Positions 28,849 to 39,854 of a DNA stretch of 64,000 nt are shown piece by piece (within the stretch, counting starts at the first letter, position 1; each line of letters opens with the position of its first letter). This stretch comes from Paulinella micropora. Its lineage: Eukaryota; Cercozoa; Imbricatea; Euglyphida. Both the position numbers and the translations under genes were made by a program. The DNA lies in NCBI GenBank assembly GCA_009731375.1, contig BJOX01000065.1, positions 679,441-743,440 of the forward strand, in the 5' to 3' direction. Under the pieces are notes generated by a model, which did no database searches, was not told the DNA's origin, and worked only from the letters and a program-made list of their open reading frames with translations.

Positions 28849-31800
28849 TTGGGAATACTTCCGTTCTTAGTTCTGCTAATTGGTTGGTTTGGTCTTGTAA
28901 TATATTAAGTAAAGTTTTATTTTCTTTTTCTAAATTAATCACTTTTTCCGCCATGTGTTGAAAAGCACTGACTAATATTGGTATAAAACTTGTATATGTT
29001 ATACCTTCATAATTTCCTTTTCCATCATCTGCTTTTATTCCGCTTTCGGATACAAATTCTGGAAATACTTTTTTAACTTCATCTGCTATAAATCCGTGGG
29101 TCTTTTTCTCTCTCTTTTCATCTGATTTCAAATAATATGAACAGCAGTTTATTTTCATAAGTTTATCGCAACAATCCATGCAGTCTAGTGTTTTAATATC
29201 TAATTTTAATCTCCTGTCTGAACCGACGGACCATGAAGTTGCTCCCGCAGCCAAAAACACATAACCTGTATTATTTTCACCATTTGATAATGAAGTCGAC
29301 CAAGCNNNNNNNNNNCAAATGAAGTTGACCAAGCATGTAATAATCCACCTGTATTCATTACCACCGCATAACCAGAAGAATCTCCTGCTTTCATAAATAT
29401 TTGGGGGTTGGTTGTATTTGATGGTCTTTTTCTTAATGTTAAAAATCCGCTGGATGCTGTCGTCATGCTTGTATCACTCTGAGCATAGATTACACCAGTC
29501 CCCCTCGCATAAAAATTTAAGTCCTGATTAGTACTGCTTCCCGTAGCATATATTGAATTATAACCAAAACCAACTCCCTGTGTCCCGTTGCTGTGTCTGA
29601 ATTCAACACCAGCAGAAGATGCTCCAAGATTGGCTGTGACATATAACCCGACTGGTGTAGCATGAGACCCACTTCTTGCTTCCCCGCGTATGTCGACTGT
29701 GCTATTAACAACAGATATCCCAGCATTTGCCGTTATTAATCCACTCGCGGTTGCCGTTGTTGTTGATATACCCTCACTAGCCGTTATTAATCCACTCGCG
29801 GTTGCCGTTGTTGTTGATATACCCGCACTAGCCGTTATTAATCCTTTTGTTCATAAAGTTCCGTTTGCCCCATTCAACGACATCAACAATTGCTCTGCTG
29901 AATTTTCCCACACAAAACCATCCGACGAAGCATTACCACTCCTAAATCTTACAGCAAAGCCTGAAATATCGTTGCCCGCAATCGCAGACCCTCCAGATAG
30001 ACTTTTACCTGCCCCTGGTTGAGTCATATAAATACCCCATCCTGAGTTGTCTGTATCCCACAGAAATATACCTTGCCGATTTCCTCCATATACTTTATTT
30101 TGAATAGATAACTTACAACCGCTATCTGCCGTTATTAATCCACTCGCCGTTAGTGTCGTCGTTGATATACCCGCGGTTAAAGTAATTGTTGTTCCCGTTA
30201 TTGTTCCAGCACTTGTCATGTTGTTTGAATTCATATCCAAAGCACCATAAAACCGCATACCCCCAGCATTGTTAAAACGGACAATGTCAGACGAAGTACT
30301 TTTATTATCCAAAAGTTTTGAAATATAAAGACCTGCTCCTTTTGCATCAAATGCTACATTCGTAAATACATAACCTCGTTGATTCGCGGTTCCGCTTGAA
30401 GCAGTATTTAGAGTACATAAGAATGACTGATAATCTCCTGTTGTCTGTGAAAAGAATATATCTCCTCCATTTTGGTTTAATATCCTCGCCCCATTATATG
30501 TTATATTTCCGCCATTAGTGATAGTTTGATTATTAAAATCTGCATTGTTCGTTAAAGTTAGATATTTTATCACAGTGCTCGCACCATTAAATGTTTTACT
30601 TCCTGTTATGGTTTGGTCTGTTGATAGTTTTACATTTTGCCCGTCCAATGTGTCAGCATACCCTTTTGTAGCTCCGTCCGTCGCTAATGTCGGAGTTCCA
30701 AGGTTGGCTATTTTGCTACTATTACAATCTAGCCCCGAAGCATTTACCCAACCGACGATTGCCCCATCAATAATAAAACTGATTTTTTTGGCATTTATTT
30801 CAAAGTTATAATTTACGCCCGTGCCCATATCAAGGCATCCGATAGTTCCTATATTGGGGAGTTACAACCACGAATGTTCCTTTTGTTGTCGCATTCGTTG
30901 AATTTCCAGTTATTTCAAGGGCACTGCTAAATGTCTTAATTCCTGCTATGGATTGGTTTCCTGAGGTTTTAACTGCCGAACTATCAAGGACAGAAACATC
31001 CACACCATCAACAAGATTCACATTTGTTATACTTTGGTTTCCCATATTTAGTCCTCCCGTCATACTAGCGCCGTCTAATCTAAGAAAGGGTGATGCCACA
31101 TTTCGCCATTGTCCTGTGCTATAAATGAGTAGTTGATTATCTGTTGCTGTTGTTATAATCACATCGCTATGTGTATCAATACTTCCACTCGCCGACACTT
31201 TCGCCGTGTTCGTATCGTGCTCTGATAACCAAGTTGTGATAGACCTGCCATTTAGTTGATTTACATTGGTTATGCTTTGGCTTTTCATATCAAGACCCGC
31301 ACTCGCATTTATTATACTGCTAAATGTTTTAATTCCCGCTATGGTTTGGTCTCCTGTTAGTGTGACCACCGACCCATCAACCGCGAGATTAGCGAGATTA
31401 ATTCCATTATATGTAGAAGCCCCTGAAATAGCAAAACCATTCATATTTAGTGTCCCCGTCATACTAGCAGTGCCGTCTAATCTAAGAAAGGGTGGTGTGG
31501 TGTTTCTCCATTGCCCCGTGCTATACATAATCAGTTGATTATCTGCTGGAAAACCTGTTATTGACACATCGCTATGTGAGTCTATACTTCCACTCGCTGA
31601 CACTTTATTATTATTATCTTGGTGTTCAAATATCCATTCATCAACATCTTTGGTATTTTGTAAATTAACTCCTGTTATATTCTTCCTTCCCATACTAATG
31701 TTGCCTGTTTCATCAACATTTATCGGAAATGTTTTATTTACCCAGTTTATTGAATTATATGTTAGATAACTATTCATCGCCACTGGTGCTGTAATGACTA

Positions 31801-32227
31801 CATCAGAGAATGTGTCAATTGAACCGAGGGCTGTATTCTTCCATTTGCATTCTACATCGTTGTAAGTTAAGTATTGCCCGCTCGCTTGTGCGAATATGCT
31901 TGTGTCTATGAGATTGTATAAACTGGTTTGGTGCGGATTGGAAGTATTAGAGCGGTGTTGAGTTGAAGCTTTAACCTCGTCGTTGTCCCTAACTCGTTGC
32001 TCTGTATAGTATAATTTTTTTCCTTCTTTAATGTCTGTCGTTGATTTGGTAGCTAGTCTCGCATCAAATCGGCCGTCAGTGTAATAAAGATTTACGGGGT
32101 CAGCATCTTCTGGCACCCTATCTGTGTTTAAGCCGATAATATTAGTGTTCGTTAAATCAAGGTTAAGTATGTTCAGACTATCAACTGCCAGCTCATTAAG
32201 GCCTAATAAACTTTTGTATTGGCTCAT
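28838..32227 (-). pseudogene. giant fibre protein with C-terminal S74 chaperone, interrupted
   Basis: A single long gene of about 1,130 codons. The N-terminus (32227) contains DPVNLYYTDGRFDARLATKS, common in algal-virus and phage fibres. The middle has repeats built on STGQWRNTTPPFLRLDG and SASGSIDTHSDV, then a 17-residue repeat, ASAGISTTTATASGLIT, at about 29730-29850. The end has GSDRRLKLDI and THGFIADEVKKVFPEFV, the peptidase S74 intramolecular chaperone that trims itself after helping fibres trimerise; the Ser and Lys of the dyad are present. Breaks: frameshift near 30838, TGA at 29851-29853, and a 10-N gap at 29306-29315 with duplicated flanks. Likely receptor-binding spike. Confidence 0.85.
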
Positions 32228-32234
32228 TGAACCG

Positions 32235-32240
32235 CTATAT
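32235..32240 (-). promoter_or_regulatory. ATATAG element of the fibre gene
   Basis: ATATAG with a 7-nt spacer to the ATG at 32227. Confidence 0.5.
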
Positions 32241-32303
32241 AATTAGTTTATTAATAAAAACTAAATAATATTATTTTGTATATTAATATAATCCAGTCAT
32301 AAA

Positions 32304-32813
32304 ATGCCAAGAGGTAATAGAGAGGTCGCGATGAAGAATCTTGAAAAGGGTTGGGAGGCTAAGAAGCAACAGGCTAAGCAGAGAAAGATTGAGAGGGCGA
32401 GGGAATTACTAGCGGAGGAAGAGGCTAAGAATGTGAAAGAAATGACCAATGACGAAAAGATGGACCACATTACTAAGAAACAGTTGGCGAAAGATATGAT
32501 TGATGGGCGGGATGGTGAGATAAGTGAGGAAAGCAGCTCGGATGAAGAGGTTGAACACGACTTTGTTGATATCGTCGCCCAACGGGTTGCTGGTATGAAA
32601 CTTAAAGCCAAACAGAAGAAGGTGAAGAAAGTGGTAAAAAAGAAAGTGGAAGAAGATAGCGAGGATAGCGAATCTGAGGAAGAAGAAGAAGAGCCCACGC
32701 CTAAGAAAGGATGTAAGAAGACTGGCCGTGTTAATGTCAATGTTTATGCGGGACAACCAGAGAAGTCAAAAAAAGAAAACAATGATGTTTCAAAGATATT
32801 TTTAAAGTTCTAA
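32304..32813 (+). CDS. highly charged helical protein
   Basis: The intact 169-residue product is rich in Lys and Glu, with a helical N-terminal half and an acidic stretch (EDSEDSESEEEEEE near residues 115-128) followed by a basic tail. It resembles no family I know. Divergent from the fibre gene with 76 nt between starts, an AT-rich interval that should hold both promoters. Followed 8 nt later by the next gene on the same strand. Confidence 0.6.
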   Translation: MPRGNREVAMKNLEKGWEAKKQQAKQRKIERARELLAEEEAKNVKEMTNDEKMDHITKKQLAKDMIDGRDGEISEESSSDEEVEHDFVDIVAQRVAGMKLKAKQKKVKKVVKKKVEEDSEDSESEEEEEEPTPKKGCKKTGRVNVNVYAGQPEKSKKENNDVSKIFLKF

Positions 32814-32818
32814 TATAG
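32813..32818 (+). promoter_or_regulatory. ATATAG element of the F-box-like gene
   Basis: ATATAG with a 3-nt spacer to the ATG at 32822. It overlaps the stop of the preceding gene. Confidence 0.45.
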
Positions 32819-32821
32819 TGT

Positions 32822-33079
32822 ATGAGTGAAATTAAGAATTTACCACTTGATGTTCGTTTACACATTATGGACTACCTATATAATCATCGTATGTATGACT
32901 TCACTAGTTGCTATGTGTGTGGATTAACTCTGTGTTTAGCGAACCGACAGATTACAGCAATTGATAATACATTTGACCGATTTTATACCTATGAGTTTTG
33001 TTCTAATTATTGTTTTGAACTAGAAAAAAAAGAAAGAGCAATATATAAGGATAAAGCATTAGGTGTTATTAAGTATTAA
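32822..33079 (+). CDS. small protein with F-box-like start and possible zinc site
   Basis: The 85-residue product begins with LPLDVRLHIMDYLYNH, similar to the first helices of an F-box, then CYVCGLTLCLA and EFCSNYCFELEKK, whose cysteines could bind zinc as in MYM/FCS-type fingers. F-box proteins of large algal viruses redirect host ubiquitin ligases, but the match here is short and the zinc site is a guess. The last 21 nt overlap the convergent methyltransferase gene. Confidence 0.5.
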   Translation: MSEIKNLPLDVRLHIMDYLYNHRMYDFTSCYVCGLTLCLANRQITAIDNTFDRFYTYEFCSNYCFELEKKERAIYKDKALGVIKY

Positions 33080-33803
33080 TTTGTGTTCGTCTATTCTTTT
33101 TTTCGCTGTTTCAAATATGTTTTTATCTTTCTCAATACCTATAAACCGCCGTTTAGTATTAATACAAGCTATGCCAGTCGTCCCGCTTCCCATCGTAAAG
33201 TCTAACACTAAGTCGCATTCGTTTGAATATGATTTAATTAACCATTCACATAGTTCAACTGGTTTCTGTGTGGGGTGAATGGATTTGGGTGGATTGTTGA
33301 ATTTCAAGATTGAATGAGGAAAGCGGTCGCCTTTATTATCAATTGATGGATTATACACTTGTTCTCCATACACAATTTGGGAGAATGTTTCCCTTTTTAA
33401 TGTATGGTTTCCCTTTGTCTTCTGTGTGTTGTATGTTAATTTTTCTTCTTTCGGTCTGCTCGGCTCATTAAACACATAAATCATTTCGTGTTTTCTTAGA
33501 GGCATCTTATTAGCTGATAAGAAACCAGCATTCCTGCTCTTCTCCCATATGAGGTCATAACGAAACCACTTCTCATTAGATTGAATAAGTTTGTAGCCAA
33601 ATTTAGTAGTTGTAAAGAAAACATATACACAGTTCCGCTTACACACTTTTTTTAAGTTCTACCCACATTTGCTTTAAGTCTATGGCACTATCCCATTCAC
33701 AAGCGGTCTGCCCATATGGTAAATCAACCACAACTAAATTAATTTTTTCTTCTATCTTTGGTATAAGGACAAGACAATCCGCATTGAAAAGTTTTATATC
33801 CAT
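33059..33803 (-). pseudogene. DNA methyltransferase, beta class (N6-adenine or N4-cytosine), one frameshift
   Basis: The start at 33803 opens with MDIKLFNADCLVLIPKIEEK and reaches motif IV as DLPYGQTACEWD, a known variant of DPPY. After a frame change near 33646 beside a run of seven A, the rest shows the target region and then motif I near the C-terminus, LVLDFTMGSGTTGIACI, with FIGIE after it. Motif IV before motif I defines the beta class. The intact length is about 247 codons. It could protect viral DNA or mark it; no partner restriction enzyme is seen. Divergent from the integrase with only 11 nt between start codons. Confidence 0.8.
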
Positions 33804-33814
33804 AGTTATATAAG
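33804..33814. promoter_or_regulatory. bidirectional TTATATAA-type promoter
   Basis: The whole 11-nt gap between the divergent methyltransferase and integrase ATGs is AGTTATATAAG. Its near-symmetrical core could serve both genes and resembles the ATATAG element of other genes. Confidence 0.45.
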
Positions 33815-34752
33815 ATGGAGGAAAAAAATAATGAAGAAATAAAGGAACAACAAGCACTTGAAATTCATTACCAAAAAAGATTACCAACCGATAAATGGAA
33901 TGCGATATGGTCGGACAAACCACTCAAACAAGTGTTTGTAGATTTGGCGGATATGTCAAAACTTAAAGACAAGAAAGGAAATAAAGGCTATGCCTGGATG
34001 TTGTTTTGGACTGACACTCACAGCCGATTTTTAATAATTAAACCACTTAAAAACAAAACGGCGAAAGAAGTTTATTTGGCTTTAAAATCAATACCTTACA
34101 CACCAGAGAGCATTACAACCGATAGCGGAAGTGAATAGAAAGGAATGGTTAAGGATTATTTCAGAGAGAGTAATATTGACAATCGGACGGTTGAAGTTGG
34201 TGACCATCGGGCTCTTGCGATTGTGGACAGTGTTATTAGAACTATTAGAAGGTGGCTTGACATTTTATTTTAAACTAATTGCAATTTTGATTGGCTTTCT
34301 TGGATTGATGATATGGTGGATGCTTATAATATGCGGTTTCATAGAACAATTCAAGCTAGGCCGATTGATGTATTTAAGGGGGTAAATAAAAATAACAACG
34401 AATTCAGCGGGATGGCTTAGTGGACGAATTTGAAAAAGGAGATAGAGTGTGAAAGGAATTGAAAAGGAATTTATTTTCAAAAGGAGGCAGACAATACAGT
34501 AAGCAGATTTACACCGTAGTGGGCGGTTCCGGTTTCAAATTAATTCTCAATTCAGACGAGCTAGTCAGTCCTAGGGAATTATTAAAGACCAAATTTGACA
34601 AACCAGCCGAAGAAAAACAAATTCATGAACAAGTCAAAGAAATAACAAAACAAAAGAAAACAAAGGAATTATTAAACAGGGAAGACATACAACCGGAGAA
34701 TATCAGGACTAGCAAGAGAGAAAGAAAAGCAAAAGTAATACTAGATTTGTGA
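33815..34752 (+). pseudogene. rve-family (retroviral-type) integrase, interrupted
   Basis: Inserts viral DNA into the host genome. The first 107 codons give the core start: VFVDLADMSKL with the first catalytic Asp, then GYAWMLFWTDTHSRFLII, and ESITTDSGSE with the second Asp. A TAG at 34136-34138 interrupts, after which the frame continues with GDHRALAIVDSVIRTIRRW, the region of the catalytic Glu. A frameshift near 34260 leads to WIDDMVDAYNMRFHRTIQAR, and a TGA near 34450 precedes the C-terminal SH3-like part (QIYTVVGGSGFKLIL, 34459-34752). The gene is typical of Polintons and PLVs. As read here it would not give an active enzyme. Confidence 0.87.
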
Positions 34753-34766
34753 GTGAATAGATTTTA

Positions 34767-35260
34767 TTACCAATACATTGGAATAATCCACTTGATTAGT
34801 ACCGCCCTTTCCTGTAATTTTCTGTGAATTGCGGTCAATGACTTAAATATTATCAACTCATCAGGACCGCCAACTGACACAAGAAACAATTGCTCATTCT
34901 TCGGCTTTTTNNNNNNNNNNAATTGCTCATTCTTCTGCTTTTTGATAGTGTCATCCACACGAGCCCAAGCGAAATAATATTCACTCTTCTTTTCATCTTT
35001 GTTATCTTCAAAGAAGTTACGAGCATAAGCTTTCATAACATAGTCTCTGACTTTTTTCTGGCTGTGATGAATTCAGCAGGAAGTTGAACAATCCTCTTGT
35101 TCTCAACATTTTCATGAATTTCTTCAAGTGTCTTCCAACCAGCTGGTGGTGCTGGGGCGACTGGGCCAGGGGCGACAGGTTCATGTGCGACAAGTTCAGG
35201 GTCGGCTGGGGCGAACTGAACTCCTTCCAGTGCTGTTGCTAAATCATCCATTTTACACAA
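34767..35260 (-). pseudogene. uncharacterised protein with Pro/Ala-rich N-terminus, frameshift and gap
   Basis: The N-terminal part (35260-35033) is acidic and then Pro/Ala-rich (PELVAHEPVAPGPVAPAPPA), followed by WKTLEEIHENVENKRIVQLP. The frame changes near 35040; the second part (35036-34767) contains AYARNFFEDNKDEKKSEYYF and is crossed by a 10-N gap at 34911-34920 whose flanks repeat the same 20-odd bases. No family is recognised. Convergent with the integrase gene. Confidence 0.5.
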
Positions 35261-35379
35261 AAATAAAGAATAAATTTCTTTGTACGATGGGGGGCTTTCG
35301 CCCGATTTTTTTTAGATAAAATATTACACACTATTTGTATAGCACTATGTGCCAAAGGGCGAAGTGGGTGAGCTACTAT

Positions 35380-35900
35380 TTACACTTCTTCTCTAACACA
35401 TTTATTCATGTTAGCATCACCATTCGTTTTCATCATAATATGTAAATCATAATCAGAATATTTTATATAAGATTGATTAAAACTCAACCACTCATCTACT
35501 ATCCCCATTCTTATTTTATCAATAACTTCTCTTTGATACTCATATCTATGTTCCTTTTTCCAGGCATTAAACAATTTTAGTTCTTTATTTGTTCTTATTA
35601 TGTCATTTTTTCTTTATAAATTGACCATCCTATCTTCTTCCACATATAAACTTTCTTGTTCCATCTTCCTGATAACTTTCATAACAGCCTCTAACTTCAC
35701 TCTCTCTTCATTTCTTTTTCTTATTAAGAGGTCTATTTCTTTATTCAACTTATTTATTTTTCTTCGGAAGATATTTTTGTTCTAGTTAGCTTATCAACTC
35801 CGTGTTTATTTGTTTCGTAAATGAATACATAATCATCAACATACTTATTTTGTTTGCTTATTAGACTTTCACTAATCTTACCTTGGTCTGGTTGGGCAGG
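35380..35900 (-). pseudogene. degraded coiled-coil gene
   Basis: Short minus frames follow one another: about 35900-35775 (contains QNKYVDDYVFIYETNKHG), 35775-35605 (a Lys/Glu coiled coil with KLEAVMKVIRKMEQES) and 35574-35380 (KEHRYEYQREVIDKIRMGIV). They are separated by frame changes and stops. Together they look like one decayed gene of about 170 codons next to the right end of the virus. No family is recognised. Confidence 0.4.
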
Positions 35901-35904
35901 GTTC

Positions 35905-36345
35905 GGCTTTGGAACTTCTCACTTCTTGGATTTTCTGAATTCTGAGAGAATGAAGTGCAGACGATTTTTGTCGCTGGGAAAAAGATTTAGGTGGGTGGTT
36001 TCTGTCTTTTATTTCCATTTTTTCATTTTTGTTTTTAGTTATTCTATATAATTCATACTTGGACTGTTTGGATTATTGTCTAGATGTTCTATTTCTAATT
36101 TTCCTGGTTAGTAGTTTGAAATTTCTTTCTCGTTTTGGTGGACCGGTATTGTTACCGTAAAAATTCTGTTCTGGGTTCTGTCGTCATTTGTTTTCTTTTT
36201 TCCTAATTTTCAGATATGTTATTTTTGGTGGTATTGTGTTTTTTGTTATTATCAATGTGGTGTGTGGTTTTTGTTCCATTCCATATTTCATTATTTCTAT
36301 CATATCATAGTTTCATTTATGTTTCTTCTTCCTTCCTTCTTCCTT
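35905..36345. other. T-rich non-coding end of the viral element
   Basis: About 440 bp rich in TTT and ATT with no coding frame, between the last gene remnant and the right inverted repeat. Confidence 0.6.
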
Positions 36346-36456
36346 TTCGCTTCCTTTTTGATTTCCTCTTGTTTGTTGATTTTTGGTGATTTGGTCTGTT
36401 AAGACACTTTTCATATAGTGTATTTTTCCTAAAAATGACCCTAAGAAAACTGTAAT
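36346..36456 (-). repeat. right terminal inverted repeat of the PLV
   Basis: Complement of the left repeat: begins TTCGCTTCCTTTTTGATTTC and ends CCCTAAGAAAACTGTAAT. About 111 bp, lacking the 20-nt extra block of the left arm. Confidence 0.92.
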
Positions 36457-37080
36457 TATCTTCTCAAGACCAGGCTACCTACTGTCTGTCTTGTAAGTAC
36501 TCACGAGTCAGAAGCCATGATTCTATGATCAGATGAGCACTTCTCCAACAATGTGCATTATTATTATGCTGAAATTTTGGCTAGTGTCTTCTTAATGTTG
36601 GGAGTGATAATGTAAAAGTTTCAGCAGCGTGCGAGGGCGTGCAGGTAGGTTAGAAGTAATGTATAGCTATGTATGCAGAACATTCTGGCATTTGGTGTGG
36701 CTTGGGATTTTCTTTTGAACGGTTTTTCACCCACTTTTTTTTGGTACCGGATGGGTAACTGACGCAGCCCGGTGCAGCCAGCAGCAGCAAAAACATATGA
36801 ATTTTTTGAAACCACATTTTGTGGCACTCCCCGTGAACTACCGTCATCACTTCGCGGAAACCTAACCATTTTTTTAGCGGCGGGGCCGGCCTAAAAGATC
36901 AAGGGAAGAACATTTTGGACAGGCCGGCCTGTTCTTTTTGCGGAAACGCAACCTTTTTAGTATGAATTCCACTTAGAATAAATCGGGCCGCCCTGTTTTT
37001 CTGCAGAAAAAGAAAAAAAAAATTGAAACTTTACCTAGTCTGTAGTGGTAAAAATAAAAACTCTGTAGGACGTGAGTGTA
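36457..37080. other. host flank without recognised gene
   Basis: Non-repetitive sequence. A short inverted pair, GGGGCCGGCC and GGCCGGCC (36888 and 36940 areas), sits in otherwise ordinary DNA. No coding signal convinced me. Confidence 0.5.
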
Positions 37081-37084
37081 ATCA

Positions 37085-37210
37085 CATAGTCACATAGACA
37101 CACACACACACACGCATACACACACATACACACACATACAAACATACATAACATACATACATAACATACATACTAACATACACACATACACACATACATG
37201 CATGCATGCA

Positions 37211-37242
<32 letters not shown>

Positions 37243-39386
37243 ATATACATACACACATACATACATACATACATGCATACATGCATACATACATACATAC
37301 ATGCATACATACATGCATACATACGTACATAGACACACAAGACATACATACATACATGCATGCATACGTGCATGCATGCATGTATGCATGCATGCATGCA
37401 TACATACATACATACATAAATACATACATACATGCATACATACATACATACATACATACATACACATACATACATACATACACATACATACATGCATACA
37501 TACAATACATACATGCATACATACATACATACATACATACATACATACATGCATACATACATGCATACATACATACATACATACATGCATGCATGCATTA
37601 CATACACACATACATACATACATACATACATACATACATACATGCATGCATGCATACCTGCATGCACGCATGCATACATGCATGCATGCATGCATACATA
37701 CATACACTACATACATTATACATACATACATCCAAACATACATACACACATACAACATACATACATACACATACATACACATACATACACATACATAGAT
37801 ACACGTACATACATACAGACATGCATACATAGATACACACACATACACACACATACATACATACATACATACATACATACACACACACACATGCATACAT
37901 ACATAAATGCATGCATACATACATACATACATACATGCATGCATGCATGCATACATACATACATAAATGCATACATACATATATGCATACACACACAAGA
38001 CATACATACATACATACATACATACATGCATTACATACATACATACATACATACATGCATACATGCATGCATGCATGCATGCATGCATATGCATACATAC
38101 ATACATACATACATACATACATACATACATGCATGCATGCATCCATACATACATACATACATACATACATACATGCATGCATGGATGCATGCATACATAC
38201 ATGTTTACATATATACACACATACGTACATACATATATACATACATACATACATACATACATACATACATGCAGACATACATACTTACATACATACATAC
38301 ATACATACTTCGGGGGGGGGGGGGAGGGCTCACTCACATACATACATACATACATGCATACATGCATACATACATACATACATACATACACATACATACA
38401 TACATTCATACATACATACATACATACATACATACCTACATACCTACATACCTACATATGTATTATGTATGTATGTATGTATATTATATGTATGTATGTA
38501 TGTATGTATGTATGCATGTATGTATATGTATGTATGCGTATATGTATGTATGTATGTACCTACATACCTACATACCTACATACCTATATACATACATACA
38601 TACGTACATACGTACATATATATACATACATACATACCTACATACATACATACATACATACATGCACACACACAACACACGCACACACATATACACACAT
38701 ACACACATACATACATAAATACATACATACATACATACATACATACATCGTTGCATGCATACATGCATACATGTATACATACATACATACATGCATACAT
38801 GCATGCATAAATACATACATGCATGCATAAATACATATATACACATATATATACATACATACATACATACATACACAACATACATAACATGCATACATGC
38901 ATACATGATGCATGTATGCATGTGTGCATGCATACATGCATACATGCATACATACATACATACATGCATGCATACATACATATACATACATACATACATA
39001 CATGCATGCATGAGTACTTGCATGCATGCCTAGGCCTGCATGCATGCATGCATGCATACATATGTACATACATACATACATACATACATACATACATACA
39101 TGCATACATACATACATACATACTAGACACACATACTAGACATACATACTAGACATAAATACTAGACATACATACATGATGTACATATGTACATAAATAC
39201 ATAAATACATACATACATACATACATACAGACAGACATACATGTGTACATAAATACATAAATACATACATATATATGTACATACAGTACATACATACATA
39301 GCACACACACACACACACACATAGACAGACAGGCGGACAGAGAGACAGACAGACAGACAGACAGACACACACACAGACAAACACAC

Positions 39387-39417
<31 letters not shown>

Positions 39418-39710
39418 GACAGGCAGACAGACAGACAGGCAGGCAGGCAGACAGCAGACAGACAGACAGACAGACAGCACAGACAGACAGACAGACGGAC
39501 TGTCTGAGACAGAAAGACAGACAGACAAACAGACAAAGACAGACAGACAGACAGTACTAGCTATAGTCTGAGACAGAGAGACAGAGAGACAGAAAGACGG
39601 ACAGACAGAGAGACAGACAGACAGGCAGACACACACACACACACAGTGACACACACACACACTCACACACACACACATACACACACACTCACACACACAC
39701 AGACAGTGCG
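37085..39710. repeat. CATA/CATG array passing into ACAG and CA repeats
   Basis: About 2.6 kb: (CATA)n with scattered CATG units, a G run at 38312-38324, a strand-symmetric GTAT stretch at 38459-38560, then (CAGA)n and (CA)n from about 39300. All long frames on both strands are translations of 4-bp repeats. Confidence 0.97.
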
Positions 39711-39786
39711 TAAGTGCAATCAAAAAGTATTTTTGTGTGGGAAAGAAAATAGAAAAGTGTGTGGTGGAAAGAAAACAAATGCAACA

Positions 39787-39854
39787 ATTCTTCTTCTTCT
39801 TCTTCTTCTTCTTCTTCTTCTTCTTCTTCTTCTTCTTCTTCTTCTTCTTCTTCG
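39787..39854. repeat. TTC microsatellite
   Basis: (TTC)n of about 22 units. The unique sequence at 39855-40270 that follows has no recognised gene. Confidence 0.97.

Larger units (their letters stand above)
15651..36456. mobile_element. endogenous Polinton-like virus (PLV), about 20.8 kb
   Basis: The element is bounded by inverted repeats (15651-15782 and 36346-36456) and carries a virus morphogenesis set. It encodes a major capsid protein, a jelly-roll minor capsid protein and a packaging ATPase. It also has a protein-primed PolB, an rve integrase, a lipase, a methyltransferase, fibres and small basic proteins. No adenovirus-type cysteine protease was found. That fits Polinton-like viruses better than classical Polintons/Mavericks or virophages, in which a protease is usual. 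AT-rich intergenic DNA, intronless genes and very short gene spacing contrast with the host flanks. Several genes are broken by frameshifts or stops. Target-site duplications could not be defined because the outer ends of the inverted repeats fade over about 20 bp. Confidence 0.93.

Noticed and set aside
29517-29726. 69-codon minus frame in the fibre region
   Set aside because: It is a shadow of the fibre frame, which reads through this part without a stop.
15651-36456. Alternative genetic code to explain in-frame stops in viral genes
   Set aside because: TAA, TAG and TGA all appear as apparent interruptions, and the same codons properly end intact genes such as the lipase and V-ATPase.
15651-36456. 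Virophage (Maveriviricetes) or classical Polinton assignment
   Set aside because: No maturation cysteine protease was seen, and the fibre, lipase and small genes fit Polinton-like viruses better. A diverged protease in the unassigned genes cannot be fully excluded.
37082-39152. Long frames on both strands (MHTYIHTY, MYVCMYVC)
   Set aside because: These are pure tetranucleotide translation.
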